This document shows positions 47,091-56,746 of a DNA stretch of 64,000 nucleotides, piece after piece. Under the pieces are notes generated by a model. That model saw only the letters and a program-made list of their open reading frames with translations, did no database searches and had not been told where the DNA came from. Position 1 is the stretch's first letter, and each line of letters opens with the position of its first letter. The DNA is from Staphylococcus sp. ACRSN (GTDB lineage: Bacteria > Bacillota > Bacilli > Staphylococcales > Staphylococcaceae). The stretch is taken from NCBI RefSeq assembly GCF_022346615.1, contig NZ_JAKRNS010000011.1, forward strand, positions 1-64,000. The letters run 5' to 3'. The position numbers and the translations under genes are program-made.

Positions 47091-48029
47091 TTACTTTTTA
47101 GTTAAAGATTGTTTTACTTCAGTCACAGAATCGGCTGAAATTTGCAATTGACGTTGCTCTTCTTCAGATAATTGTAACTCGACAACCTGCTCAATTCCAT
47201 TTGAACCTAAAATTGTTGGAACACCTAAACAAATATCAGTAAAACCATATTCACCTTCTAATAGAGCAATGCTTGGTAATAATCGCTTTTGATCCTTTAA
47301 GATTGCCGCAATCATACTATAAATTGCTGATGCTGGTGCATAATATGCTGAGCCATTACCTAATAGTTCAACAATTTCTGCCCCACCTTTTCTCGTGCGC
47401 GCAACAATACTTTCGATGGTTTGACTATCCAACATTTTATTTAAAGGAATACCATTCACATTTGTTGAATTTACTAATGGAACCATCGTATCACCATGCC
47501 CACCTAACACCAATCCTCTAATATCCTTTACAGATACATTTAATGCTTCAGCGATAAAGGTTTGATATCTTGCTGTATCTAAAATACCAGATTGTCCAAT
47601 CACACGTGATTTAGGAAAACCTGATGCTTTGATTACTGAATAAGTCATAGCATCCACTGGATTAGTTAGTACAATAATTGTGCAATTTGGTGAATGTTCA
47701 ACAATACTTTTCGTAACGTCGTGCATGACTGATTCATTAACTTGAACTAAATCATCTCTACTCATGCCCGGCTTTCTCGGTACACCTGCAGTAATTACTA
47801 CAATGTCAGAGTTTGCAGTATCAGCATAGTCTACTGATCCTTTAACATCTACATCAAATCCATACACAGGACTACTTTCCAAGATATCTAATGCTTTACC
47901 TTTCACTTGTCCTTCATTATGTGGTCTGTCAATCATTACAACATCTGCAAGTTCTTGTTGTGCAATGATAAATGCTAACGTTGCACCTGTATTACCTGCG
48001 CCTATAATTGAAACCTTTCTATTTGCCAT
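47091..48029 (-). CDS. mdh: NAD-dependent malate dehydrogenase
   Basis: A 312-residue 2-hydroxyacid dehydrogenase of the lactate/malate family. The Rossmann motif is IIGAGNTGA (8-16). The specificity loop reads [14 protein letters not shown], with arginine where lactate dehydrogenases carry glutamine, so malate/oxaloacetate is the expected substrate pair. The catalytic histidine is in [10 protein letters not shown] and a further substrate arginine in [16 protein letters not shown] site precedes the ATG. S. aureus is generally described as using the quinone-linked enzyme Mqo, so this gene marks a difference from it. Confidence 0.88.
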   Translation of the reverse strand: MANRKVSIIGAGNTGATLAFIIAQQELADVVMIDRPHNEGQVKGKALDILESSPVYGFDVDVKGSVDYADTANSDIVVITAGVPRKPGMSRDDLVQVNESVMHDVTKSIVEHSPNCTIIVLTNPVDAMTYSVIKASGFPKSRVIGQSGILDTARYQTFIAEALNVSVKDIRGLVLGGHGDTMVPLVNSTNVNGIPLNKMLDSQTIESIVARTRKGGAEIVELLGNGSAYYAPASAIYSMIAAILKDQKRLLPSIALLEGEYGFTDICLGVPTILGSNGIEQVVELQLSEEEQRQLQISADSVTEVKQSLTKK

Positions 48030-48140
48030 AGTATCCCTTCAATCGTTAAATTATTATCTTTATTATAACATTAGAAATGAATACAATGTGTTTGCGAAAA
48101 TAAATTCATCATTCAATTTTATAAAGTATGTTTATCACAT

Positions 48141-48752
48141 TTACTTATTCTTTTTTGAACGTCTAAACCATTTCCAAAGGACAAATATAATTAAAATGGC
48201 TAAAATTATATAAATAACTTTTGAATAAATGTCCATATAATTTACAATTGTGTGCCAATTGCCTCCAACTGCTTGCCCTAAGTAAATAAGTACGATATTC
48301 CAAATCAATGTACCAATGGTAGTGAAAATAATAAATAACGGCATATTCATACGCGTTAAACCAGCTGGAATTGAAATTAAACTTCTTAATAATGGGACAA
48401 AACGACAGAAAAATATTGTCCAATATCCATATTTTTCAAACCAACCAATTGTCTTGTCTAAATCCTTTGTTTTCACACGTAATATTTTCCCATAGCGATT
48501 GATAAATCGATATAAATTATGTTCACCAATCCAAGCGCCTATACCATATAATACAATCGCTCCAAGTACAGATCCAATTGTTGAAGTTATCGTAACACCA
48601 AGAAAGCTTAAATCGGATTTCGTAGTCATAAATCCACCAAAGGTTAATATAATTTCAGAAGGAATGGGTGGAAACACATTTTCTAAAAAGATTAAAAATG
48701 CGATGCCCCAATAACCAAATTTCTCCATAAAGTGTGTAATCCAGACTTCCAT
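48141..48752 (-). CDS. DedA-family membrane protein
   Basis: A 203-residue protein with about five hydrophobic segments. ENVFPPIPSEIIL (about 24-36) and FCRFVPLLRSLISIPAGLTR (about 115-134) are the two DedA signatures. Several members recycle undecaprenyl phosphate or other polyprenyl lipids across the membrane; which group this belongs to is not clear. It is downstream of the 99-residue gene (74-bp gap) and probably ends the cobW-to-DedA run. Confidence 0.9.
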   Translation of the reverse strand: MEVWITHFMEKFGYWGIAFLIFLENVFPPIPSEIILTFGGFMTTKSDLSFLGVTITSTIGSVLGAIVLYGIGAWIGEHNLYRFINRYGKILRVKTKDLDKTIGWFEKYGYWTIFFCRFVPLLRSLISIPAGLTRMNMPLFIIFTTIGTLIWNIVLIYLGQAVGGNWHTIVNYMDIYSKVIYIILAILIIFVLWKWFRRSKKNK

Positions 48753-48826
48753 TCATTTCCCCCTATAATCTTATTTCTCATCTGTGATTATAATTCCCAA
48801 ATCATCTTAAGTTATACAATGTCACT

Positions 48827-49126
48827 TTAAATTAAATTATTTGCTGTTGCATATAAATAAAGCGATAATCCAAATAATGCTAAAGTTAAAATTGTTAAAA
48901 ATAATGACAATATTGTCGTTCTTTTATAATGTTTAATAAATGATACAAATAAAATGCCTCCATTATATAAGAAAAACAATCCAAACAATGTCATCATAAT
49001 ATTAATATCCGGAAAACTTAAATTTAAAATTGCAATAACTAATGCAAATCCTAAAAATGGAATATTAATAAAGTTTCGTTCAAATTTTAGTTGCTTTCTA
49101 CGTTGTTCGTCGTTCTGGTTTTTCAT
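48827..49126 (-). CDS. Small membrane protein of unknown function
   Basis: A 99-residue protein. A hydrophilic N terminus (1-20, rich in K, R, Q and E) is followed by about three hydrophobic segments. The ATG has AGGAG upstream and lies 25 bp after the aldo/keto reductase gene, so the two share a transcript. No family is recognised. Confidence 0.75.
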   Translation of the reverse strand: MKNQNDEQRRKQLKFERNFINIPFLGFALVIAILNLSFPDINIMMTLFGLFFLYNGGILFVSFIKHYKRTTILSLFLTILTLALFGLSLYLYATANNLI

Positions 49127-49151
49127 TGCTTACGCTCCTCTTACAAATAAA

Positions 49152-50060
49152 TTACGGTATATCGTGACCCAATGATGCTGTGTAAATATCAAACCATTCT
49201 TGGTCAGTCAAAGTAAAATTAAAACCTTCCAATGCTGCATCAATTCTATTTATATTATGTGTACCTAACACTGGCATAATAGATGCTGGATGCTTATTCA
49301 GCCAAGCCACAATGATACTATTTGTTGTCACCTCATACTTCTCAGTAAGTGGTGTAATTACATGCATAATTCGTTTTGCTTTTTCATCATTCAAATCAAA
49401 TAATTTACCTCCAGCCATCGGGCTCCATGCCATTATTTTAACATCATCTTTAAACATATGGTTTAAAATACCATCATCGATTGCGTCTAATGTATACGGA
49501 GAAACTTCAAGTTGGTTTACAGTGATATGCAATTTATCACATACTAAACTATGATTGATTAAGTCATATTGTGATTTATTAAAATTAGAAACCCCGAACG
49601 ATTTCACTTTCCCCTCAGTAACTAATGATTTTAATGCCTCTGTAATTTCATCTGGATTCATCAACGGAGATGGTCTATGAATCAATAGCGTATCTAAATA
49701 ATCTACGTTTAATTCTTGTAATGAACGTTCAACAGAACGCTTGATATGTTGACTACTATGATCATAGCGATGCCCATTTGCATTAGGTATACGATCTGTA
49801 GGTAATACGATGCCACATTTTGAAACAACTTCTATTTCGTTGCGCAATTGTGGTGACAATTTCAACGCTTCCCCAAATATGCCTTCACAACTATAATTTC
49901 CATAAATATCAGCATGATCCATAGTCGTTATACCTCTATCAATTAACTCATTTATATAACGATTTAACGCTTGTGGCGTCCAATTCCAATCTTTAGCTCT
50001 CCAAAACCCCTGAATAACTTTAGAAAATGATACGTGTTGATTAATTTTAACTTTTTCCAT
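49152..50060 (-). CDS. Aldo/keto reductase (YdhF-like)
   Basis: A 302-residue oxidoreductase. The tetrad is D48, Y53, K81 and H128 (TMDHADIYGNY, VSKCG, LIHRP). WSPMAGGKLFD and the C-terminal GTHNINRI support the YdhF-like group. The substrate is unknown. It lies 27 bp downstream of the cobW-type GTPase gene and 25 bp upstream of the 99-residue membrane protein. It is not closely similar to the other aldo/keto reductase at 34087. Confidence 0.9.
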   Translation of the reverse strand: MEKVKINQHVSFSKVIQGFWRAKDWNWTPQALNRYINELIDRGITTMDHADIYGNYSCEGIFGEALKLSPQLRNEIEVVSKCGIVLPTDRIPNANGHRYDHSSQHIKRSVERSLQELNVDYLDTLLIHRPSPLMNPDEITEALKSLVTEGKVKSFGVSNFNKSQYDLINHSLVCDKLHITVNQLEVSPYTLDAIDDGILNHMFKDDVKIMAWSPMAGGKLFDLNDEKAKRIMHVITPLTEKYEVTTNSIIVAWLNKHPASIMPVLGTHNINRIDAALEGFNFTLTDQEWFDIYTASLGHDIP

Positions 50061-50087
50061 AATTGCACCACACCTTTAACATTTTGT

Positions 50088-51026
50088 TTATGTGAATTGT
50101 ATTACATCTAATTTGTTGCGTAATTGATTTATATCCAGTTGTTCACCAATCAATACAATTTTCAATTCCATAGATTGATTTATAACGTGATAATCCGGTA
50201 ATCCATTTGCATATTGAAATTCATAAGTATCCATTGGAGCATCATGAAATTTAACATATCCCTTTAATCTTAGAACATTATCAGACAACCGTAAAATAAA
50301 TTGATAAAATAGTTGTCTATCAATCGGTCCAGTAAATGTATAAACTAAACTATTTATGCCGTTGTGATGCCCATGTCTAGTTATATCGGATGTTGATGAA
50401 ACATTTGAGTGATATAATAATTGTGCTATGTCACATTCTGCATAAGTTGTATATTCAATGGCTGCATTGGGATTCAATTCTTCTAAATCATTTAGCGCTG
50501 CTTTTGTATCATTTTTCACTAAATCCATTTTATTAACAATAATTGCATGACAGACTTTCAATTGTTCTTCCATTAAATCTTTTGTATTATTTGTATACAA
50601 CTTTCTTTTTAAAAATTGAGGTCCATCAACTAAACCTATAATAGTAGGCACATCAACACTTTCAGCAATTTCAGGGTCTTGACAAGCCGCTATAATTTCT
50701 AATGGATGCGCAATGCCTGTTGCCTCAATTATTATATGGTGCATTGCACTTTTGTTAATAAAATGTTTTAATTGTTTTATTAAATCCAGTTGTGAATCAC
50801 AGCATACGCAACCATTTAATATAGATGCAACCTCAATTTGATTACCGAGCGTATAGCTATCTACATCTAAATTCCCGTATTCATTTACAATTACACGTGG
50901 TTTTTCTTGGTTATTTAATAGGTAATTTACATAATTTTTTAAAAATGTAGTTTTACCACTACCTAAGAAGCCTGTTAGTATTGTAATAGCAATTTTTCGA
51001 TTTTTAATATTTTTCAAAATTATCAC
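50088..51026 (-). CDS. CobW/COG0523-family GTPase, putative metal chaperone
   Basis: A 312-residue G3E GTPase. Walker A is TGFLGSGKTT (about 17-26), the metal-binding CxCC is in NGCVCCD (about 69-75), and the guanine-specificity motif is NKMD. A histidine cluster RHGHH lies near residue 215 before the C-terminal CobW domain. Relatives deliver zinc or other metals to client proteins. The start is uncertain: GTG at 51026 has little ribosome site, while a TTG four codons later has GAGTGAT upstream. No Zur box was recognised. First gene of the run that ends with dedA. Confidence 0.88.
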   Translation of the reverse strand: MIILKNIKNRKIAITILTGFLGSGKTTFLKNYVNYLLNNQEKPRVIVNEYGNLDVDSYTLGNQIEVASILNGCVCCDSQLDLIKQLKHFINKSAMHHIIIEATGIAHPLEIIAACQDPEIAESVDVPTIIGLVDGPQFLKRKLYTNNTKDLMEEQLKVCHAIIVNKMDLVKNDTKAALNDLEELNPNAAIEYTTYAECDIAQLLYHSNVSSTSDITRHGHHNGINSLVYTFTGPIDRQLFYQFILRLSDNVLRLKGYVKFHDAPMDTYEFQYANGLPDYHVINQSMELKIVLIGEQLDINQLRNKLDVIQFT

Positions 51027-51239
51027 TCATTTCTAATAAATGTTTGCATAAAAGTTTAAATACTTATATAATTAGGTCTTTATTTGATACAATATTAAAA
51101 GACTTCCGGATTTTTGTACAGGTTTTATTTTAGCATGGCAAAGCACAAAAGTATTCTGGAGGGAGTATCGCACAACATTAGACGGATTCAATCCGATACA
51201 GAGAGAACAAAACGGATAGAATGTCTGGAGGAGAACTTT

Positions 51240-51683
51240 ATGTCTGAAGAACTTAATTTAAAGGAACAGCTTTGTTTCAGTTTGTATAATGCTCAAAGAC
51301 AGGTAAATCGCTACTACTCAAATAATGTCTTTAAGAAATACAAACTAACTTACCCACAATTTTTAGTTTTAACAATTTTATGGTCTGAGTCACCCGTAAA
51401 TGTTAAAAAAGTCGTAACAGAGTTGGCACTTGATACAGGTACTGTATCACCACTACTTAAAAGAATGGAACAAGTTGATTTAATCAAACGTGAACGTTCA
51501 GAAGTAGACCAACGTGAAGTATTTATTCACTTAACAGAAAAAAGCGAATCAATTCGTCCTGAGTTAGACACAGCATGCCAAGACGTCGCTGTGGCATCTT
51601 CATTAAGCTCAGATGAGTCAGATGAATTAAACAGATTACTTAGTAAAGTAATCAATGCTTTTACAGAAGAAAAAGCAAAATAA
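51240..51683 (+). CDS. mgrA: MarR-family global regulator MgrA
   Basis: A 147-residue winged-helix regulator that in S. aureus controls efflux pumps (including norA), capsule, autolysis and surface proteins, and senses oxidation through Cys12. C12 is present ([13 protein letters not shown]). The recognition region [15 protein letters not shown] and wing [11 protein letters not shown] are as in S. aureus. C113 (DTACQD) is an additional cysteine. The start is the ATG at 51240 after GGAGGAG; a 42-codon extension that is open upstream lacks family similarity. Confidence 0.97.
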   Translation: MSEELNLKEQLCFSLYNAQRQVNRYYSNNVFKKYKLTYPQFLVLTILWSESPVNVKKVVTELALDTGTVSPLLKRMEQVDLIKRERSEVDQREVFIHLTEKSESIRPELDTACQDVAVASSLSSDESDELNRLLSKVINAFTEEKAK

Positions 51684-51732
51684 TTTTCTTAAGTTAAAGT
51701 TAAATCAAACAAATTATAGATTTTATAATATT

Positions 51733-51771
51733 GAGAGCTCAAACACAAAAGTATTTGAGCCCTCTTTTTTT
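51733..51771. terminator. Terminator between mgrA and cydC
   Basis: A 14-bp stem with two mismatches (51733-51746 with 51751-51764), a four-base loop and a long T-run on the plus strand. It ends mgrA and abuts the cydC stop. Confidence 0.8.
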
Positions 51772-51774
51772 ATA

Positions 51775-53448
51775 CTATTCACTTTTATTAATTTCCATCA
51801 TTTGATATAGATACCCTTTATTTTCCATCAATGTTCGATAATCACCACATTCTACTATATTTCCTTCTGACATAACAATAATTTTATCAAAATCAGCCAG
51901 TAATCTTAGGTCATGTGTAGCTATAATTAATGTTTCTGCAACATTATGAATTTGTCGCATAATTGAATCAGTATGATTGATATCTAACGCTGTTGTAGGC
52001 TCATCTAGAATCCAAAGTGGCGCTCGTCTTAATAATAATCTAGCTAAACCAATTCGTTGTATTTCTCCACCAGATAAAGTATTACCATTTAGAGTTATTT
52101 CCCTGTCCAAAGTAATATGTTGTAATCCTAAATTATTAAACACCTCATTAATATAGCTATCAGCTTTATCTGTAAATAGATTACTTCTTACAGTTCCATC
52201 AAAAAGTTGTTGGCTTTGTAATAATGCATTCATTTCCTCATATTTCTCGTTGTCTTTAATTTTAGTGATATCTTGGCCTTTAAACCTGACATAGCCACTA
52301 TCACTTTCGTATAATCCTAGCATCAATTGTAATAATGTACTTTTGCCTGACCCAGAAGGACCAATAATTGCGACATGCTCACCTTTTTCGACAGTGAGAT
52401 TAACATCATTTAAAACATATTGTGATTGATTCCAATATTTAAATTGAATAGCTTTAACATCCACTAGCGGCTTAGATTGATCGGCAGTGAGGTGTTCAGA
52501 ACCTTGAACTATTGGATAAGCGATGACCTCATTTAAATCCGCTAATGATTCATCTGTATCTGCTTTATAATAAGCAACGTTACTCATTGGAATTGCTTGT
52601 TCAAATAAGGTCAACATCATCAGAACAATACTTGTTAAATAAACAACATCTAATTCTTGTCGCTGAATTTGCAGCGCCCCCAAAGCTAAAGTTGCAAATA
52701 AAGCAAACATAGAAACAATATTTAAGCTATATTCATAAATTGTTAAAAATCGTTGTTCTTTTGCTTGTGCTTTTTTATATAAATCAAGATGATTTAATAA
52801 TCCCTCTTCAAATTTGTCAACTTGATTAAAGCGTGTTAATTCTTCGTAGCCTTCTTTATAATCATAAAAGTTACTTAGTAAACCATCTTGCTCTAAATTA
52901 ATTTTTTTCTTTAATTGTCTTGCACGTTTACCACTTAACCACGGGATTATAACCAATGTTAATACCATACTGATACAGATAATGATTGCATGTATATATG
53001 AAAAATAAACCATTACAATTGTAGCGATGATAGCAGTAATACCAATGACAACTGGTGGATAATACACACGTAAATATATATTTTGCAAAGCTTCAACACG
53101 GTCAATCATTCTTGATATAAGATCACTTGAGTTGTATTTTCTATATATATTAGGCACAACTGGTATTAACTTTTGAAAAAATTGTACTCTTACATTACGT
53201 AACATAGTAAATGTCGTTCTATGAGATAATAACCTTTCTATATAACGTGCTATTGCACGTAAAAAACCAAACATTTTAACAGAAACGATTAACACCATTA
53301 AAGCAAATAACGGTGCACCTAAAGCACTTTGCGTTACCATGTAACCACTTAGAAAGAACATGCATAGTGCAACGACGCTACCAATTACGCCTACGATAAT
53401 AGAAAGTCCTAAGTCTCTGTCTATTTTAAACTTAATTCGTGGTTTCAT
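51775..53448 (-). CDS. cydC: CydC-like ABC exporter subunit
   Basis: A half-transporter of 557 residues with an N-terminal membrane domain (six segments, about 10-315) and a C-terminal ATPase. Walker A is GPSGSGKST, the signature LSGGEIQRIGLARLLL and Walker B LWILDEPTTALD. With the overlapping upstream gene it forms a heterodimer of the CydDC type, which in other bacteria exports cysteine/glutathione and supports cytochrome bd assembly. The assignment rests on layout and family resemblance. No cydAB is in the window. Confidence 0.82.
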   Translation of the reverse strand: MKPRIKFKIDRDLGLSIIVGVIGSVVALCMFFLSGYMVTQSALGAPLFALMVLIVSVKMFGFLRAIARYIERLLSHRTTFTMLRNVRVQFFQKLIPVVPNIYRKYNSSDLISRMIDRVEALQNIYLRVYYPPVVIGITAIIATIVMVYFSYIHAIIICISMVLTLVIIPWLSGKRARQLKKKINLEQDGLLSNFYDYKEGYEELTRFNQVDKFEEGLLNHLDLYKKAQAKEQRFLTIYEYSLNIVSMFALFATLALGALQIQRQELDVVYLTSIVLMMLTLFEQAIPMSNVAYYKADTDESLADLNEVIAYPIVQGSEHLTADQSKPLVDVKAIQFKYWNQSQYVLNDVNLTVEKGEHVAIIGPSGSGKSTLLQLMLGLYESDSGYVRFKGQDITKIKDNEKYEEMNALLQSQQLFDGTVRSNLFTDKADSYINEVFNNLGLQHITLDREITLNGNTLSGGEIQRIGLARLLLRRAPLWILDEPTTALDINHTDSIMRQIHNVAETLIIATHDLRLLADFDKIIVMSEGNIVECGDYRTLMENKGYLYQMMEINKSE

Positions 53449-55076
53449 CGTTCATCACCACCTTTATATGCATTGTCTCTATTAAGATTTTGAATAGAAT
53501 CAATATAGCCGTTTTTTAAATCGATGCGTTTGTTTGCATTTCGAATTGTATGTGCACGATGCGCTATTGTGATCATTGTTGTATTACTAAACGCTGTCAT
53601 TAAGACATCTTGAATAATTTGTTCTGTCTTAACATCTAGTCCTGTTGCAGGTTCATCAAATATAAGCAAATCTGGATTTAATAATAGTATCCTAGCTAAT
53701 TCAATTCTTCTCATTTGACCGCCAGATAACATTTCTCCACCTTCACCAATTACTGTATGGACACCATCTTTTAAAGCACTTACCTTCTGTTTTAACCCTA
53801 CATCCTCTAATACTTTTAATATCACTCCATCATTATATTCACGAAACATAGCAATATTATTTTTAATTGAACTACCAAAGATATATGGTTTTTGACTTAA
53901 AAATCCTATTTTCATATTTTCATATTTAAATGATACGGTTCCAGATACGGGTTTGAAGTTTTGTACTATCAATTGTGCTAAGGTAGATTTCCCTGCTCCA
54001 CTTTGTCCTACTAAAGCAATACGATCCCCTTCATGTATATCTATATTAATTTCATTTAATGCATTTAGGTGCGAATCTAAATATCGATAAGACACATCAC
54101 GCAGTTGAACAATCGGTGTTTGATACTTATTTACATTCGGTTCTTCTTTTTTCACTTGAGGTGTTTGATCAAGTAATTCGAATACAGCGTCACTTGCGCC
54201 TTCACTTTGTTTACCTGTATGAAATGATTGTCCTAAATCTTTAATAGAATTATAAAACTCAGGCGCTAATATAATTGCTATCGCTGCCGTTTTAAAGTCA
54301 ATATTATGAAATAAAATCAGACCTAATCCTGCCTCTAACGCAACTAAACCAATGCCTAACATACTAATAAATTCTAGCATTAGTCCTGAGAGAAACGCAC
54401 TTTTTAATATTTTCATTGTTAAATCTCTAAATGTTGTACTCTCTTCATATAACTCATGTTCTGTCTTATGCGTTTTATTGAATAGTTTTAACGTAATAAG
54501 TCCTTTAACCTTATTTAAAAATTGCTGACTAAATTCATTAAGATAAGTCATTTTATCCTTTGATTCGTCACGTGTTTTCAAACCAAAAATAATGTAAAAC
54601 ATTGGGATAAATGGTGCAGTCACTATCATAATTAATGCCGTATTTAAATGTATGAAGCACATTGCTACAATTATAAATAAAGGAATCATCATCGATTTGA
54701 ATACTTGTGGTAAATAACTATTAAAAAATGATGTAATGCCATCTATATTCTGCGTCAATGTATTAATTTGTACACCAATTGGTGCGCGTGTTCTTTTTAA
54801 AATTACTTGTTTACGTAAATCAAACTTAACAATACTTGCTAATTTATCACCCATCATTTGATTGAGGGTATTAAACGTTGCCCTCGCAAGAAGCACAATC
54901 AATGTAAATATCATTATTCCTATTAAGCCTTGTTGCGTATTCAATAACAATCTATTTAAAATTTCTGCTATTGAAATATTTTGTACTACGACTGTCAATG
55001 CTAACAATACACTAAATATAAACATTAGCATTGGATAAATTTTATATTTTAAAACTATATTTGTTAATCTTTTCAC
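53445..55076 (-). CDS. cydD: CydD-like ABC exporter subunit
   Basis: A half-transporter of 543 residues with six membrane segments (about 12-290) and an ATPase domain. Walker A is GQSGAGKST, the signature LSGGQMRRIELARILL and Walker B LLIFDEPATGLD. RTRAPIGVQINTLTQNID in the membrane domain is typical of CydD. The start is GTG at 55076 with AGGTGA upstream. Its stop overlaps cydC by four bases. The gene is divergent from uppP. Confidence 0.82.
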   Translation of the reverse strand: MKRLTNIVLKYKIYPMLMFIFSVLLALTVVVQNISIAEILNRLLLNTQQGLIGIMIFTLIVLLARATFNTLNQMMGDKLASIVKFDLRKQVILKRTRAPIGVQINTLTQNIDGITSFFNSYLPQVFKSMMIPLFIIVAMCFIHLNTALIMIVTAPFIPMFYIIFGLKTRDESKDKMTYLNEFSQQFLNKVKGLITLKLFNKTHKTEHELYEESTTFRDLTMKILKSAFLSGLMLEFISMLGIGLVALEAGLGLILFHNIDFKTAAIAIILAPEFYNSIKDLGQSFHTGKQSEGASDAVFELLDQTPQVKKEEPNVNKYQTPIVQLRDVSYRYLDSHLNALNEINIDIHEGDRIALVGQSGAGKSTLAQLIVQNFKPVSGTVSFKYENMKIGFLSQKPYIFGSSIKNNIAMFREYNDGVILKVLEDVGLKQKVSALKDGVHTVIGEGGEMLSGGQMRRIELARILLLNPDLLIFDEPATGLDVKTEQIIQDVLMTAFSNTTMITIAHRAHTIRNANKRIDLKNGYIDSIQNLNRDNAYKGGDER

Positions 55077-55353
55077 AAAATATCACCTGTCACATATTAT
55101 AGACTTATTCTATAAAAGTTGAATTAATTCGCATTGTATTTCAGTGACAATTTTATGCTAGTTTCATATTTTTGTCATAATTATAATTTAAATATTAATG
55201 TTTAAATTATAATTCTAAAGACGAATAATTATTTCCTATTAAAGTTTCACTATAAAATCACATATATGTGGTAAATTTCATTTTTATTATGCTATGATTA
55301 AAAAATGAAAAGTAGAATATTAATGAATAAAAAAGAAAGAAAGTAGGTAAAAT

Positions 55354-56229
55354 ATGTTAATACTTGAATTAATTAAAGGTATTATCTTGGGTATTGTTGA
55401 AGGCTTAACTGAATTTGCCCCTGTATCTTCCACAGGTCACATGATATTAATCGACGACATGTGGTTAAAATCAAGTGAGTTTCTTGGTTCTCAGTCCGCT
55501 TTCACTTTTAAAATTGTAATACAACTCGGTTCTGTTTTTGCTGGTGCTTGGGTATTCAGAGAACGTTATTTTGAAATGCTACATATTGGCAAATATAAAT
55601 CTGAACCTATTGATGGTATTGGACAAAAGCCTAAACGACTCAATTTATTACATATCTTGGTAGGTATGATTCCAGCTGGTATATTAGGTGTACTTTTTGA
55701 TGATGTAATCGAAAAATATTTATTTAGCGTTCCCACTGTTATGATTGGCCTATTTATAGGTGCGATTTACATGATTATCGCTGATATTTATAGTAAAAAA
55801 GTTACTAATCCTAAAACTGTAGACCAAATTAGTTATTTTCAAGCTTTTGTAATTGGACTGTCTCAAGCAGTTGCCATGTGGCCTGGATTTAGTAGATCTG
55901 GCTCTACAATTTCAACAGGTGTATTGATGAAAATGAATCATAAATCTGCATCAGATTTTACATTCATTATGGCCGTTCCAGTTATGTTAGCTGCCAGTGC
56001 ACTATCGTTGGTTAAAAATATGGAATACATTCATATAAGTGATATCGGATTTTATATTTTAGGTTTCTTAGCTGCATTTATTGTAGGTCTAATAGCAATT
56101 AAAACTTTCTTATTCTTAATCAGTAAGGTTAAACTTATTCCTTTTGCAATTTATCGTATTATATTAGTAATCATCATTGCTATTCTTTACTTTGGATTTG
56201 GAATTGGACAAGGCATTACAAATGCATAA
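55354..56229 (+). CDS. uppP: Undecaprenyl-diphosphatase UppP (BacA)
   Basis: A 291-residue membrane enzyme that recycles undecaprenyl diphosphate to the monophosphate for peptidoglycan and teichoic acid synthesis; overproduction gives bacitracin resistance. About eight membrane segments. The catalytic region is VEGLTEFAPVSSTGH with E16, E20, S26 and H29, and the second motif is PGFSRSGSTISTG. The ATG has AAAGTAGGT upstream. Confidence 0.96.
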   Translation: MLILELIKGIILGIVEGLTEFAPVSSTGHMILIDDMWLKSSEFLGSQSAFTFKIVIQLGSVFAGAWVFRERYFEMLHIGKYKSEPIDGIGQKPKRLNLLHILVGMIPAGILGVLFDDVIEKYLFSVPTVMIGLFIGAIYMIIADIYSKKVTNPKTVDQISYFQAFVIGLSQAVAMWPGFSRSGSTISTGVLMKMNHKSASDFTFIMAVPVMLAASALSLVKNMEYIHISDIGFYILGFLAAFIVGLIAIKTFLFLISKVKLIPFAIYRIILVIIIAILYFGFGIGQGITNA

Positions 56230-56282
56230 ATTAATCACGGAATAATGAACTTAATAATCTAAGACATAAATCTTAAAAAGAT

Positions 56283-56318
56283 AGCCAGTAAATGAGTTTT
56301 TTCATTTACTGGCTTTTT
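56283..56318 (+). terminator. Terminator after uppP
   Basis: A perfect 13-bp stem (56283-56295 with 56302-56314; arm core GCCAGTAAATGA) and T-run. It nearly repeats the hairpin at 33825-33864. Confidence 0.85.
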
Positions 56319-56339
56319 GTTTACAATACTACCTATAAT

Positions 56340-56445
56340 TGACTTACTTTCCTAGACTATGGTTTCAACCTTAGTCTTCAACTGGCACTACTTCCTCAAA
56401 AATTCCTCAAAACACTTCGCAAATTCTGGCGATTTCACATTTAAA
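56340..56445 (-). repeat. Structured intergenic repeat, relative D
   Basis: On the minus strand it reads AATGTGAAATCGCC, TTGCGAAGTGTTTTGAGGAA, TTGAAGACTAAGGTTGAAACC and TAGTCTAGG in order. The first half matches relative B (31669), the GAAGACTA/AGG/TGAA part matches copies A1/A2. The uppP terminator hairpin sits at its end, as the hairpin does beside relative C. Confidence 0.55.
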
Positions 56446-56746
56446 CAATAGTATAAATTAATTGTCTAATTTTACATTTGTTTAGTGCTTATTTTATAAA
56501 TACCTTTACTCATGCTATATTAATAAGCACATTATACCGATTTAGAATAAAAAAGAGCGCTAATCTATTACAAATCAACTCTCCTATTTTATTTAAATAA
56601 TATGTAAATCTTGAAAATTAGTCATTGGTAAGTTGAGCGCTATTTATTTATTTTTCATAAGCCTTTTATAAAACTGTAATTACAGTTTATTTTCATGTAT
56701 CATAGGGTAATATGAAGATAGTATAAATTAAATGGAGGCAACGAGT

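Noticed and set aside
47091-48029. L-lactate dehydrogenase
   Set aside because: The specificity loop has arginine ([10 protein letters not shown]) instead of the glutamine of lactate dehydrogenases.
51114-51239. 42-residue N-terminal extension of MgrA
   Set aside because: The internal ATG at 51240 has an excellent ribosome site and gives the known MgrA length; the extension shows no family similarity and is better read as leader.
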